A stretch of DNA of 64,000 nt from an uncultured Porphyromonadaceae bacterium (GTDB taxonomy: Bacteria > Bacteroidota > Bacteroidia > Bacteroidales > Muribaculaceae), in NCBI GenBank assembly GCA_902461565.1, contig CABPYL010000005.1, forward strand, positions 1 to 64,000. The letters run 5' to 3'. The position numbers were made by a program, and so were the translations under genes. The notes below the pieces were generated by a model. It did no database searches, was not told the DNA's origin, and worked only from the letters and a program-made list of their open reading frames with translations. Shown piece by piece: positions 53,619-61,887 of this stretch; the stretch's first letter is position 1; every line of letters begins with the position of its first letter.

Positions 53619-54953
53619 TTAAACAGCGGGCAGTGAGGTTCCGTTTAGTTTGCGGTAGAGGTCGAGGGCGTATACGTCGGTCATGGCCGAGATATGGTCT
53701 AGCACGGCCTGGAGCTTGCCGTAGAGCGTGGGCGCATGCACATCGTACTGCTCTGGGAACTTGGCCAACAGCAGCTTGGAGTAGTTCAGCTCGGGACGCG
53801 TTACAGCGTCGGTGAGGCGTTCCATCAGGAAGGTGATGATTCTGTTACCGGCGAGCTCGATGTCCACAACCTCGGAGGAGCGGTAAATCTTCTTCCACGA
53901 CAGGTCGTTGCAGCGTGCATAGCCGTCGCGCTCAAGCTGTCGTACATGGCTCAGCAACGAGCCCTCGAAGGTGCCGTCCAATATGGCCGGTTCGTTGTTT
54001 ATGAAGGTTTGGGCGCACTGTTCCACCAGTGCCCCCACGACGCAGGAGCGCAGGTAGGCTATTTTCTCGTTGGGGTCGCTTACGGTGTCCATCACCGTAA
54101 GCATTCTTTGCTGCCGTTCTTCGGTGAAGAAGCCGAGGAAGGCGTTGATTACGGTGTCGGTGGATAATATCCGAAGTTTGTGTGCGTCCTCGATGTCCAT
54201 CACCTCATAGCAGATGTCGTCGGCGGCTTCGACGATGTAGACCAGTGGATGACGGGCGTAGCGAAGGGGGGCGCCATGTTCCGACAGGCGCCGTATGCCA
54301 AGTTCGGTGGCAACTTTCACGTAATCATCCTTCTCGGAGGTGAAAAATCCGAATTTGCCGTTGGAAAGTCTTGATTCGTAGGGATATTTCACGATGGATG
54401 CAAGGGTGGAGTACGTCATGGCGAAACCGCCCTTGCGGCGTCCCTTGAACTGGTGTGTGAGCACGCGGAAGGCATTGGCGTTGCCCTCGAAACGGGTGAT
54501 GTCGAGCCATTCGGCGTCCGTCAGACCCTCGCGCAGATGTTTTCCGGCACCCTCGCTGAAGAATGTGGCGATTGCGCGTTCTCCCGAGTGGCCGAAAGGA
54601 GGATTGCCCAGATCGTGAGCCAGACAGGCGGCGGCAACGATATCGCCGAGGTGGTCGAAGTGTTCGGTAGCGTCGCCTGCGGCGGCATGTCGCCGCCGCA
54701 GCTCGGCTGCTACAATATCGGCTATGGATTTGCCTACGCAGGCAACCTCCATACTGTGCGTCAATCGGTTGTGTACAAAGATGCTTCCCGGCAGGGGAAA
54801 CACCTGTGTCTTGTTCTGCAGGCGCCTGAATGGCGACGAGAACACAAGACGGTCGTAGTCGCGCCGGAAATCGGTGCGAGTGGCGCTTTTCTTCGGGTCG
54901 TGATAGTCCTCAAGCCCGAAGCGTTTGTCGTTTATGAGTCTTTCCCAGTTCAT
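53619..54953 (-). CDS. dgt: dGTP triphosphohydrolase-like HD protein
   Basis: Splits dGTP (or other dNTPs) into nucleoside and triphosphate; 444 residues from the ATG at 54953, five codons inside the longest frame, chosen because it gives the usual 4-bp ATGA overlap with purB and matches the family start MNWERLINDKRFG. The HD metal site is complete: NRLTHSMEV, then HDLGNPPFGHSGE and, further on, AADDICYEVMDIEDA. It follows the long Dgt group rather than the short one. It may balance dNTP pools or limit phage; nothing in the context singles out the latter. Confidence 0.93.
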   Translation of the reverse strand: MNWERLINDKRFGLEDYHDPKKSATRTDFRRDYDRLVFSSPFRRLQNKTQVFPLPGSIFVHNRLTHSMEVACVGKSIADIVAAELRRRHAAAGDATEHFDHLGDIVAAACLAHDLGNPPFGHSGERAIATFFSEGAGKHLREGLTDAEWLDITRFEGNANAFRVLTHQFKGRRKGGFAMTYSTLASIVKYPYESRLSNGKFGFFTSEKDDYVKVATELGIRRLSEHGAPLRYARHPLVYIVEAADDICYEVMDIEDAHKLRILSTDTVINAFLGFFTEERQQRMLTVMDTVSDPNEKIAYLRSCVVGALVEQCAQTFINNEPAILDGTFEGSLLSHVRQLERDGYARCNDLSWKKIYRSSEVVDIELAGNRIITFLMERLTDAVTRPELNYSKLLLAKFPEQYDVHAPTLYGKLQAVLDHISAMTDVYALDLYRKLNGTSLPAV

Positions 54954-56326
54954 TCCTGTGTTTCCCACGATTCGGCGGCGTAGCCGACGTATGTGGCGGG
55001 CGAGAGGGCATGCAGTTCGGCGCGGACGTCCTCGCTGATGCCTGTCAGCGAGTCTATGAATTCGCTGATTGCCTTCTCATCGATGTGGGTGTTGGTGCGT
55101 GTGAGCGCTTTCAGGGCTTCGTAAGGCTTGGGATATCCTTCGCGGCGCAGGATGGTCTGTATGCCTTCGGCCACTACTGCCCAGTTGTTATCTAAATCGG
55201 CTGCAAGAGCCTTCTCGTCGACGATAAGTTTGCCGAGGCCCTTAAGAGTGGATTCCACGGCGATGAGGGTGTGTGCCACGGGCACGCCGAGGTTGCGGAT
55301 AACGGTGGAGTCGGTGAGGTCGCGTTGCAGGCGCGATACGGGCAGCTTGTGCGAAAGGTGCTCGTAGAGGGCATTGGCGATGCCGATATTGCCTTCCGAG
55401 TTTTCGAAGTCGATGGGATTCACCTTGTGGGGCATTGCCGAGGAGCCGACTTCGCCTGCCTTGATTTTCTGGTGGAAATATCCCATAGATATGTAGCTCC
55501 AGATGTCGCGGTCGAGGTCGAGGATTATGGTATTGACGCGCTTGAGGGCATCTAACAGGCGTGCGAGGCCGTCGTAGTTGGAAATCTGTGTGGTGTGGCG
55601 TTCGCGTACAAGACCAATGGAGTCGAGAAATTCATTAGCTACCTTGGGCCAGTCGATGCCGGGGAATGCCGCGCGGTGCGCGTTGAAGTTGCCGGTGGCG
55701 CCACCGAATTTGCCGTAACCGGGAATTCCTTTGACCTCGTTCACCTGCTGGGTGAGGCGATAGAGGAAAACACCCATTTCCTTGCCGAGGGTAGTGGGCG
55801 ATGCGGGCTGTCCGTGGGTACGCGCAAGCATGGGAAGGCTCATACAGCGTTCGGCGAGTTCTTTGAGGGCTGCCGTGAGGCAGTCGAAAGCCGGAAGAAG
55901 CACTTCGCTTACGGCCTGCGACAGCATGAGCGGGAACGCGGTGTTGTTGATATCCTGCGATGTGAGGCCGAAGTGGATGAACTCGCAGTACTTCTGAAGG
56001 CCGAGTTCGGCGAAACGCTCCTTCAGGTAGTATTCAACCGCCTTGACATCGTGGTTGGTGATTTTTTCGATGTCCTTGATTTTTGCGGCTTCGGCGGGAG
56101 TGAACACGTCGGGTGCGTAGATTGCGCGCAGTGCTATTTTCTGTTCCTCAGTTAGGTCAGGTAGCTGCGCAAGACCGAGGTTGGAGAGCATTATAAAATA
56201 CTCGACTTCCACAAACACGCGGTAGCGGATTGTGGCGTATTCCGAAAAGTAGTTTGCCAGAGGCGCTGTCTTTGAGTGGTAGCGGCCGTCGACGGGCGAG
56301 ACGGCAGTGAGTGATGTAAGTTCCAT
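54950..56326 (-). CDS. purB: Adenylosuccinate lyase
   Basis: Catalyses two fumarate-releasing steps in purine synthesis; 458 residues, of the E. coli-like type. The fumarase/aspartase signature GSSAMPHKVNPIDFEN is intact, and TSQDINNTAFPL and RTHGQPASPTT match the other conserved regions. It lies 1 bp behind the glsB gene and overlaps dgt, so nucleotide and lipid genes share the run. Confidence 0.97.
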   Translation of the reverse strand: MELTSLTAVSPVDGRYHSKTAPLANYFSEYATIRYRVFVEVEYFIMLSNLGLAQLPDLTEEQKIALRAIYAPDVFTPAEAAKIKDIEKITNHDVKAVEYYLKERFAELGLQKYCEFIHFGLTSQDINNTAFPLMLSQAVSEVLLPAFDCLTAALKELAERCMSLPMLARTHGQPASPTTLGKEMGVFLYRLTQQVNEVKGIPGYGKFGGATGNFNAHRAAFPGIDWPKVANEFLDSIGLVRERHTTQISNYDGLARLLDALKRVNTIILDLDRDIWSYISMGYFHQKIKAGEVGSSAMPHKVNPIDFENSEGNIGIANALYEHLSHKLPVSRLQRDLTDSTVIRNLGVPVAHTLIAVESTLKGLGKLIVDEKALAADLDNNWAVVAEGIQTILRREGYPKPYEALKALTRTNTHIDEKAISEFIDSLTGISEDVRAELHALSPATYVGYAAESWETQE

Positions 56327-56327
56327 A

Positions 56328-57254
56328 TCAGGGTTGAAATGTGGCTATGTGTCGTTGTTTCTTTTCTTCGAGAATTTCATCGATGGCAAGGAAGATGCCG
56401 GTTTCCTCCACGTCGCCGAATTCATAGTTTATGGCAGTGCCGAAGATGCGCATGGTGGGCGACAGGCTCATGTAGGCGTGCACCAACGGGGGAATGGTGT
56501 TGCCGTGCGAGCGCACGAAGTTGTTGAGCAGACGAAAATCGGTCTTGAAATCGCCTCCGGTGAACTTCGCTTCCATTGCGGCGGGATCTGCGTCGGTAAC
56601 CAATGGATGCAGCGGCCATGCCAGACGGTCGTTGTCGTGGAAATATTTGTTGAGGAAGTGGAGAATCATGTCGCGGTCCTCGCGGGTGTAGCTGGGGTAC
56701 ATGGTAACCTTTCCGAAAAGGTACTTTATGTCCGGATATACGCGCGTGAGGGCGCCGAGGCCGTCCCACAGGTTATCGAGGACGTATATTGCGGCAGCGC
56801 CCTGGCGCGATGACTGATATTCAAGCCGCACGAACGAGCGTCCGAGCTCGATGGTATACGGCAGATAATCGCGCAGGAAGCGTTCCGAGTAGCCGAACAT
56901 GTGTGTCATGGCAATGTTGGGCCGTCCTTGTACGTCGAATGCCATGTCGTGGCCGCAGAGGAAACGGTATGCTCCCAAAATCATCTTTTCGCTCGGGCTC
57001 CATACAATCAGCTGGCGGCATGGATTGTTCATTACGTCGAATTCATCGATGTCGCATGCTTTGCCGGTACCACCGCCTGCCGTGCGGAAGGCTATTTCGC
57101 GAAGACGGCCAATCTCGCGCATGGTATTTGGCGCAGTATGGGCCGTTACCACGTATATGTCGTTTCCGCCTTTGTTGGTGTGGCGGAGAAAACGTTCGGG
57201 GGTAAGTTCGGCCTCTATGAGCTTGATGTCGACGGATTCTATAATATTTTCCAT
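56328..57254 (-). CDS. glsB: Glycine N-acyltransferase (GlsB-like)
   Basis: Probably forms N-acyl-glycine, the first step to glycine lipids of Bacteroidetes; 308 residues, GNAT fold, related to ornithine acyltransferase OlsB. Recognisable parts are REIGRLREIAFRTAGGGTG, the acceptor-side QLIVWSP and ELGRSFVRLEYQ. In B. thetaiotaomicron the pair GlsB/GlsA makes these lipids, which are needed for colonisation; the same order and adjacency here (glsA first, 11 bp gap) supports the call. Acyl donor (acyl-ACP versus 3-hydroxyacyl-ACP) is not visible. Confidence 0.85.
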   Translation of the reverse strand: MENIIESVDIKLIEAELTPERFLRHTNKGGNDIYVVTAHTAPNTMREIGRLREIAFRTAGGGTGKACDIDEFDVMNNPCRQLIVWSPSEKMILGAYRFLCGHDMAFDVQGRPNIAMTHMFGYSERFLRDYLPYTIELGRSFVRLEYQSSRQGAAAIYVLDNLWDGLGALTRVYPDIKYLFGKVTMYPSYTREDRDMILHFLNKYFHDNDRLAWPLHPLVTDADPAAMEAKFTGGDFKTDFRLLNNFVRSHGNTIPPLVHAYMSLSPTMRIFGTAINYEFGDVEETGIFLAIDEILEEKKQRHIATFQP

Positions 57255-57265
57255 TGTCTCTCAGT

Positions 57266-58096
57266 TTATTTATCACCCAAGGCATATACCGTGTGGCGTA
57301 TTTCCAGGGCCTGTGCGGCAGCGTCGCGGCCTCCGCGTAGCTGTTGCCAGGGAATGGTTTTGCCAACCGTGAGGGTGAATGTGGAGCCTGCCGCGCGGAA
57401 TACCTCGCGGGGCAGAAGGATCATTTCGAAGTTGAATTTTATACCGAGCCGTTTGCGCCACTGCGCCGAGCGATAGAAACTCTGCGAGTTGCGGCCTTCG
57501 AAAAATACAGGCACAATGTCGCGTTTGCTTTCGATGGCCTTGCATACAAACATCTTGTGCCAGGCGGTATCGGCGATTATGCCGCCTTTGCCCATGCGGG
57601 AGCACAGTCCGGCTGGATAGATAACGACAGGGTCGTCGCCTGCGAGGGCGTTGTCGAGAGCGCCCGCATAACTGCGGCTCTGCGAACCGTGTTTGTTTAC
57701 CGGGATAAAGCTCTCTCGCAGCGGCTCAATGGCCATAAGCAGGTCATTTACCACAAAACGGGCGGGATGGCCATAGTGTTCCGATAGCCATGCTATCATC
57801 GCCATTCCGTCCAGACCTCCGAGGGGGTGGTTGGATACCACCATTACGCGGCTGTCCGCGGGCAGATTTTCGGCTCCGCGCACTGTGAGCGACACATTTA
57901 GATGCTCCAGCACGCCCTTGCAGAAGTCGGCTCCGCGCCGTGGGAAATTTACGCGAAGCATCTCGTTTAGCTTGTCCTGACAAATCAGACGCTCCAGATA
58001 CCGCACGGCAAAGCCCGGCACGTAGCGGCTGCGACGGCCAAGACGCGTCCTGATTACCTCAGAAAGGTTTATACTTATTGGTTTTGCGGTATCCAT
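57266..58096 (-). CDS. glsA: Lyso-glycine-lipid O-acyltransferase (GlsA-like)
   Basis: Second acyltransferase of glycine-lipid synthesis, 276 residues of the PlsC/lysophospholipid acyltransferase superfamily. The catalytic motif reads NHPLGGLDG: a His and Asp separated by five residues, as in this subfamily, rather than the four of classic PlsC (HX4D). FEGRNSQSFYRSAQW and the PAGLCSRMGKGG region match the substrate-binding blocks. It heads the minus-strand run glsA-glsB-purB-dgt-TPM; TAATTTTG at 58111-58118 is its -7 box, 14 bp before the start. Confidence 0.85.
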   Translation of the reverse strand: MDTAKPISINLSEVIRTRLGRRSRYVPGFAVRYLERLICQDKLNEMLRVNFPRRGADFCKGVLEHLNVSLTVRGAENLPADSRVMVVSNHPLGGLDGMAMIAWLSEHYGHPARFVVNDLLMAIEPLRESFIPVNKHGSQSRSYAGALDNALAGDDPVVIYPAGLCSRMGKGGIIADTAWHKMFVCKAIESKRDIVPVFFEGRNSQSFYRSAQWRKRLGIKFNFEMILLPREVFRAAGSTFTLTVGKTIPWQQLRGGRDAAAQALEIRHTVYALGDK

Positions 58097-58110
58097 GTCG
58101 TATAAAGTGC

Positions 58111-58168
58111 AAAATTATTAAATTCTGCGCAGTTTTTAGGCCCCGCGGCCAAGTTTTTTGTAATTTTG
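58111..58168. promoter_or_regulatory. Divergent promoters for glsA and the epimerase-like gene
   Basis: TAATTTTG occurs on the minus strand at 58111-58118 (for glsA) and on the plus strand at 58161-58168 (for the gene at 58197). Both match TAnnTTTG fully. The plus-strand box shows that the short epimerase-like protein has its own promoter and is not a fragment missing an upstream part. Confidence 0.6.
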
Positions 58169-58196
58169 TGCGAGAAACAAGTACAAATATTCCTCT

Positions 58197-58877
58197 ATGC
58201 CCGACAGTTTTGTATTTCATGCCCCTGACAACGAGTTCCTGCTGCCTTATATAGAGCGCGAGGTGGGTAAGAATCCGCCGCCATTGGCCGTGATGGTGTC
58301 CAGCACCGATATATATGAACCCGACAGCGCGTCCATCCTTGCAGAGGACGCGCCGAGCCGCACAGATTCTATATGGGCCATGCGCGAGGCCGAGTTCCTC
58401 AAGGCTTATCCCGATGGTGTTATATTGCGTGCTGCCCCGATTGTCGGAACGGGTATGACAGGTGCTATGCGGCGCCTTGCTGAGGATATTTACCGTGGCC
58501 GGTTCTTCCATTTCCCGGGCAATGAGGCTCGTAAGAGCATTGTGCATGCGGTTGATATCGCCGCGGTGGTTGCCATGCTGCTGAAAACGGATGCGGCATC
58601 GCTGCCAGGGAATGTATTCAACATTACCGACGATACAGATCCGCTTCTGCACGACCTTGCAGAGGCGCTTGCTTTCCGCATGGACAATAAGCGCATTTCC
58701 AATATCAGCACACGGCCGCAACAGCTGTTCGCCAAGTGGTTCTACGGGCGTCGCTATGATTATTACAGCTCCGACGAGCGTTTCAGCTGCGAAGCACTGA
58801 AGGCTGCCGTGAAATTTACTCCTACGCCTGTGTGCGCGTACTTGCGGACGCATGTCTACGATGAATCAAGTCTTTGA
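58197..58877 (+). CDS. Epimerase-like SDR protein lacking NAD and catalytic motifs
   Basis: A 226-residue relative of extended SDR epimerases. It lacks the N-terminal GxxGxxG nucleotide-binding strand, and the usual YxxxK is replaced by W60-x3-E64 (SIWAMREAE). Other parts are recognisable: VMVSSTDIY, ILRAAPIVGTGMTG, SIVHAVDIAAVV and VFNITDD. A promoter lies just upstream, so this is a complete gene and not a truncated fragment. It is probably a non-enzymatic homologue, perhaps binding a sugar-nucleotide or partner. It is followed 2 bp later by the MptE-like gene. Confidence 0.75.
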   Translation: MPDSFVFHAPDNEFLLPYIEREVGKNPPPLAVMVSSTDIYEPDSASILAEDAPSRTDSIWAMREAEFLKAYPDGVILRAAPIVGTGMTGAMRRLAEDIYRGRFFHFPGNEARKSIVHAVDIAAVVAMLLKTDAASLPGNVFNITDDTDPLLHDLAEALAFRMDNKRISNISTRPQQLFAKWFYGRRYDYYSSDERFSCEALKAAVKFTPTPVCAYLRTHVYDESSL

Positions 58878-58879
58878 AA

Positions 58880-59713
58880 ATGAATACTGCTGATAAGATT
58901 TTCCAGAGTGTCAAATCGCTTGCGAAGCTTGTTTTGCAGTCGCGTCCGACGACGGCAAAACACGAGAAACCCGACGGCGAGAGGCTGATTATCATGGCCA
59001 ACGGTCCGTCGCTTGCGACAACCATTGCCGAGCACCGCAAGTTGTTGATGTCAGCGCCGACGCTGGCCGTGAATTTCGCAGCCATGACGCCTGAGTTCCG
59101 CGGGCTGAAGCCGCGCTATTATGTGCTTGCCGACCCTTATTTCTTTGCCGACAACAGCAACGACGCCAATCTGGTCAGACTGCGTGCCGGACTGGCGTCG
59201 GCAGACTGGCCAATGACGCTGCTTGTGCCTGTACGATTTGCCGCGGAGGCACGTAAACTCTACCCAAATTGTGCGCTGCGCACGTTCAATGCCGTAGGTA
59301 TGGAGGGTTTTGCGCCGCTGAGTCATTTTCTTTACCGCATGGGCGCCGGAATGCCGCGTCCGCGCAATGTGCTTATCCCGTCGATTATGTTGGGAATTGC
59401 AATGGGATATAAGGAAATAATCGTTACGGGTGCCGACCATTCGTGGATGCAGACGCTGAGTGTTACCGACGACAATGAGGTGGTTTCTATACAGCCGCAC
59501 TTCTATAAGGACGGAGAGGATGAGAAGGCACGCGTTCGCCACGACTACCGCAACTACCGTCTGCATCAGATTGTGGAGAGTTTTGCCGTGGCTTTCAAAA
59601 GCTACCATGATATCGCCGCATATGCCGCCAGTCGGGGCGTGAAGATTATAAACGCTACGCCCGGCAGTTTTATCGATGCTTTCGAAAGGAAGAAAGCCGA
59701 AGATATCCTGTGA
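58880..59713 (+). CDS. MptE-like (DUF115) protein
   Basis: A 277-residue cytoplasmic protein; the ATG at 58880 is used, since the TTG two codons earlier would overlap the previous stop. The core reads LIIMANGPSL (about 37), then LKPRYYVLADPYFF and IIVTGADHSWMQ, which match the DUF115/6-hydroxymethylpterin diphosphokinase MptE-like group. That group also contains proteins beside glycan or flagellin glycosylation genes, so a role in surface glycan modification is possible; pterin synthesis is less likely. Paired with the degenerate epimerase-like gene. It ends before a strong hairpin. Confidence 0.75.
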   Translation: MNTADKIFQSVKSLAKLVLQSRPTTAKHEKPDGERLIIMANGPSLATTIAEHRKLLMSAPTLAVNFAAMTPEFRGLKPRYYVLADPYFFADNSNDANLVRLRAGLASADWPMTLLVPVRFAAEARKLYPNCALRTFNAVGMEGFAPLSHFLYRMGAGMPRPRNVLIPSIMLGIAMGYKEIIVTGADHSWMQTLSVTDDNEVVSIQPHFYKDGEDEKARVRHDYRNYRLHQIVESFAVAFKSYHDIAAYAASRGVKIINATPGSFIDAFERKKAEDIL

Positions 59714-60004
59714 TATAAAGGTACTTTAATCAGCCAAGCAGCCGCTCCTCTCGGGCGGCTGCTTGATTCTTCTAACACTAAATACCTAAAACCATTAATC
59801 CTTTTTACTTTCGAATAAGAACTATAATGTACCTTAAACCTTAGACCTTCTTAATCATTTACGTTGCAAAGTTAACACCGCTCTATTGCCAGAATACACT
59901 TTGTATTGGTATAATATAAGTAAATCCAAATTTGATATTATTAAAAATCTCTGTTAATCAGTTTGGTGGCTATGCAGCCGTGTTCTTGAAATATAAGAAA
60001 TTGT
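59714..60004. other. Non-coding gap between convergent genes
   Basis: The gap of 291 bases has a strong hairpin (59735-59765) at its left side and a minus-strand TAACTTTG (59867-59874) with no gene behind it. The segment between the two (about 100 nt) would be transcribed leftward; it is a possible small RNA. The right part (59875-60004) is AT-rich with nothing else seen. Confidence 0.4.
59735..59765 (+). terminator. Terminator hairpin of the epimerase/MptE-like operon
   Basis: CAAGCAGCCGC and GCGGCTGCTTG form a perfect 11-bp stem with a nine-base loop, 22 bp after the stop codon. The T-run is weak (ATTCTTCT). Confidence 0.65.
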
Positions 60005-61570
60005 CTAAGCTTTAGGGTGAAGATTCATTACATTTTTCTCGAAAACATCGCGTTCTGCGGCTCGCCCGCGCAGACGGTTGCGGTAGGTATAGATTGTATT
60101 GATGGAAAGATTCATCTGTTCAGACAGCTTCTGGGCATCTGTTATTCCAAGGCGCATATAGGCGGCTATTCTAAGTTCCGGCGTAAGGCGGTTGCCCGGC
60201 AACAGCTCCAGTTCTTTGCCCGGGGTGAACAGCAGGTTCAGCTGGTCCACGAAATCGGGAAAAAAAGAAAGGAAGATACTATCGAAGGCGGTGAAGAACT
60301 GTTCTTTCTGACGATTGGCAAAAGTGCCGTCGCCGATCTCGTTGAAAAGATCCTTAATCTGGCCGGTCTTGAATTTACGGTTGATATATGTATTGCTTTC
60401 GGCAAGAATTTCGTGTGATACGTACATCAGCTGCTTTACCCCGTCGACAACCTGATTGAGTTCGGCTGTCGTGTGTTCTTCTTTTGCAATACTTTCTTTA
60501 AGGGTGTGTATGGTGCGTTTATGTTTGCGGTGCCCGATTATTATAAGGACAGTCAAAGCAATAATTATGATTGACATAATACCGATAACAACGCTTATCC
60601 ATGTCCTTACGGCAGTGCTGCGGTCGTTCAGATATCTGATGTATCGCGAGAATCCGGAATTCCAGAACATATCGCTGGTGTTATCTGTCGCCATTGCGGT
60701 AAGCATCAGGTTCTTGCCTGTCCTTCGGTATCCGTTTTCATAGAGCAGGCGTCCGGCTTCAGCTAAAGGTTTTCCTTTTACGATGCCCCTTTTCAGATAC
60801 GCGACGTTATACTCCATTAATTTACCGAGGTATGTCTGCGCTGCGTCGGGATGGAGTGCATAGTAGCTGAATATCACTTTCATGGCAATGTCGTAGCCTT
60901 CGGAAGTTTCACTGATCTTGGGTAATGTTTCCAGGAATGTAGCGACCGCCATGGATTCATCCTCAAGCATGAGGTAACGCATGCCTACGAAGGACGAATA
61001 CTCCGGACCGGACGGGTTGAGTGTCGGCAGCAGTGAATCGATGGCAAGTATTGTTCGCCTGCGATACCGCTGTCTCAGTTCACCGTCAGGAAAGCTCTCC
61101 TGCACATAGTATAACAGTCTGGCTAAGTTGTACCAATAGCTTTTTTTTGTATCGGCACTGAGGGTGCCACAATCTATCCTGTCGAATTCATTCACGGCCT
61201 CGACGCCTGGCGCCGAGAGCGGGAAATGAGACAGGTATCTCATCTGTAGTTCTATGCTTTTGTCGCTGAATTGTAGTTTGTTAGCTTCTATACCTGCAAG
61301 TTTCCAGAAGTGCAGCGCGGAGTCTATTCTCTCAAGACGGTACATGTCGGCAATCTTTTCTGTAAGCAGCACTCTGTTGAGCGACGATTCCATAGCGTCG
61401 CGCTGTTTCAGCAGCGAGTCTATCTCTATACGCCGCACAGTTCTTTGCGCGTCAACGTTGGCAAAAGCTCTTTCCACTTTATTAAGCAACACAAGATTGC
61501 TGTCGTTCAGAGTAGCAGCGGCAGTGAGAAACACGAACAAGGCAAGTGCGGTAGAATAAAGTCTTTGCAT
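60005..61570 (-). CDS. DUF6377-type membrane TPR regulator, second copy
   Basis: A 521-residue paralogue of the protein at 40940-42478. The ATG at 61570 gives a signal peptide (MQRLYSTALALFVFLTAAA). TPR-like helices fill the periplasmic part, one membrane segment lies at about 323-347, and the C-terminal region contains FDSIFLSFFPDFVDQLN and a HTH ending SLNTIYTYRNRLRGRA. As with its paralogue there is no kinase, so it probably acts as a one-component regulator. A -7 box lies at 61595-61602 (TAATTTTG, minus strand). A run of nine Cs about 90 bp upstream might influence expression. Confidence 0.8.
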   Translation of the reverse strand: MQRLYSTALALFVFLTAAATLNDSNLVLLNKVERAFANVDAQRTVRRIEIDSLLKQRDAMESSLNRVLLTEKIADMYRLERIDSALHFWKLAGIEANKLQFSDKSIELQMRYLSHFPLSAPGVEAVNEFDRIDCGTLSADTKKSYWYNLARLLYYVQESFPDGELRQRYRRRTILAIDSLLPTLNPSGPEYSSFVGMRYLMLEDESMAVATFLETLPKISETSEGYDIAMKVIFSYYALHPDAAQTYLGKLMEYNVAYLKRGIVKGKPLAEAGRLLYENGYRRTGKNLMLTAMATDNTSDMFWNSGFSRYIRYLNDRSTAVRTWISVVIGIMSIIIIALTVLIIIGHRKHKRTIHTLKESIAKEEHTTAELNQVVDGVKQLMYVSHEILAESNTYINRKFKTGQIKDLFNEIGDGTFANRQKEQFFTAFDSIFLSFFPDFVDQLNLLFTPGKELELLPGNRLTPELRIAAYMRLGITDAQKLSEQMNLSINTIYTYRNRLRGRAAERDVFEKNVMNLHPKA

Positions 61571-61594
61571 AGATATAATTCCGGTTTGTGTTTG

Positions 61595-61602
61595 CAAAAT
61601 TA
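61595..61602 (-). promoter_or_regulatory. -7 element of the second DUF6377 gene
   Basis: TAATTTTG on the minus strand, a full match, 24 bp before the start codon at 61570. Confidence 0.55.
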
Positions 61603-61659
61603 CGAATTTTTCTGAAATATAACTCAAATTTGTTTATATTTTTACTTATATTTATTTTA

Positions 61660-61668
61660 CCCCCCCCC
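61660..61668. repeat. C9 homopolymer tract
   Basis: Nine consecutive Cs flanked by AT-rich sequence, 58 bp upstream of the DUF6377 -7 box. Such tracts can change length by slippage. Confidence 0.9.
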
Positions 61669-61828
61669 ATTGATAATCAGGCTTTTAGCGTTGTATAATT
61701 TACCAAATATAAATTTTATTGTTGTATTAAGCGAGTTTATGCCGTTGGAGTTTGTAACTTTGCGTCAAGTTATAATGGTTAGTAAAGTGACTACAGAGAA
61801 CAAGTCACGACTGTTCAAGAGAACAGAA

Positions 61829-61870
61829 AGAGAAAGCGGAACGCATCGTGAGATGGGTTCCGTTTTCTCT
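61829..61870. terminator. Bidirectional terminator behind the Crp gene
   Basis: AGAGAAAGCGGAAC and GTTCCGTTTTCTCT pair over about 13 bp with one mismatch. T-rich tails lie on both sides, so it could end the minus-strand Crp gene (stop at 61888) and any plus-strand transcript. Confidence 0.65.
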
Positions 61871-61887
61871 TAGTGCTTTTGGTGGAA

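Larger units (their letters stand above)
61571..61887. other. Non-coding gap with C9 tract and bidirectional terminator
   Basis: This stretch of 317 bases carries the DUF6377 promoter, a C9 homopolymer at 61660-61668, a plus-strand TAACTTTG (61755-61762) with no coding gene behind it, and a strong hairpin at 61829-61870. The plus-strand promoter and hairpin could bound a transcript of about 100 nt, but the hairpin also fits as the terminator of the Crp gene. Confidence 0.5.
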
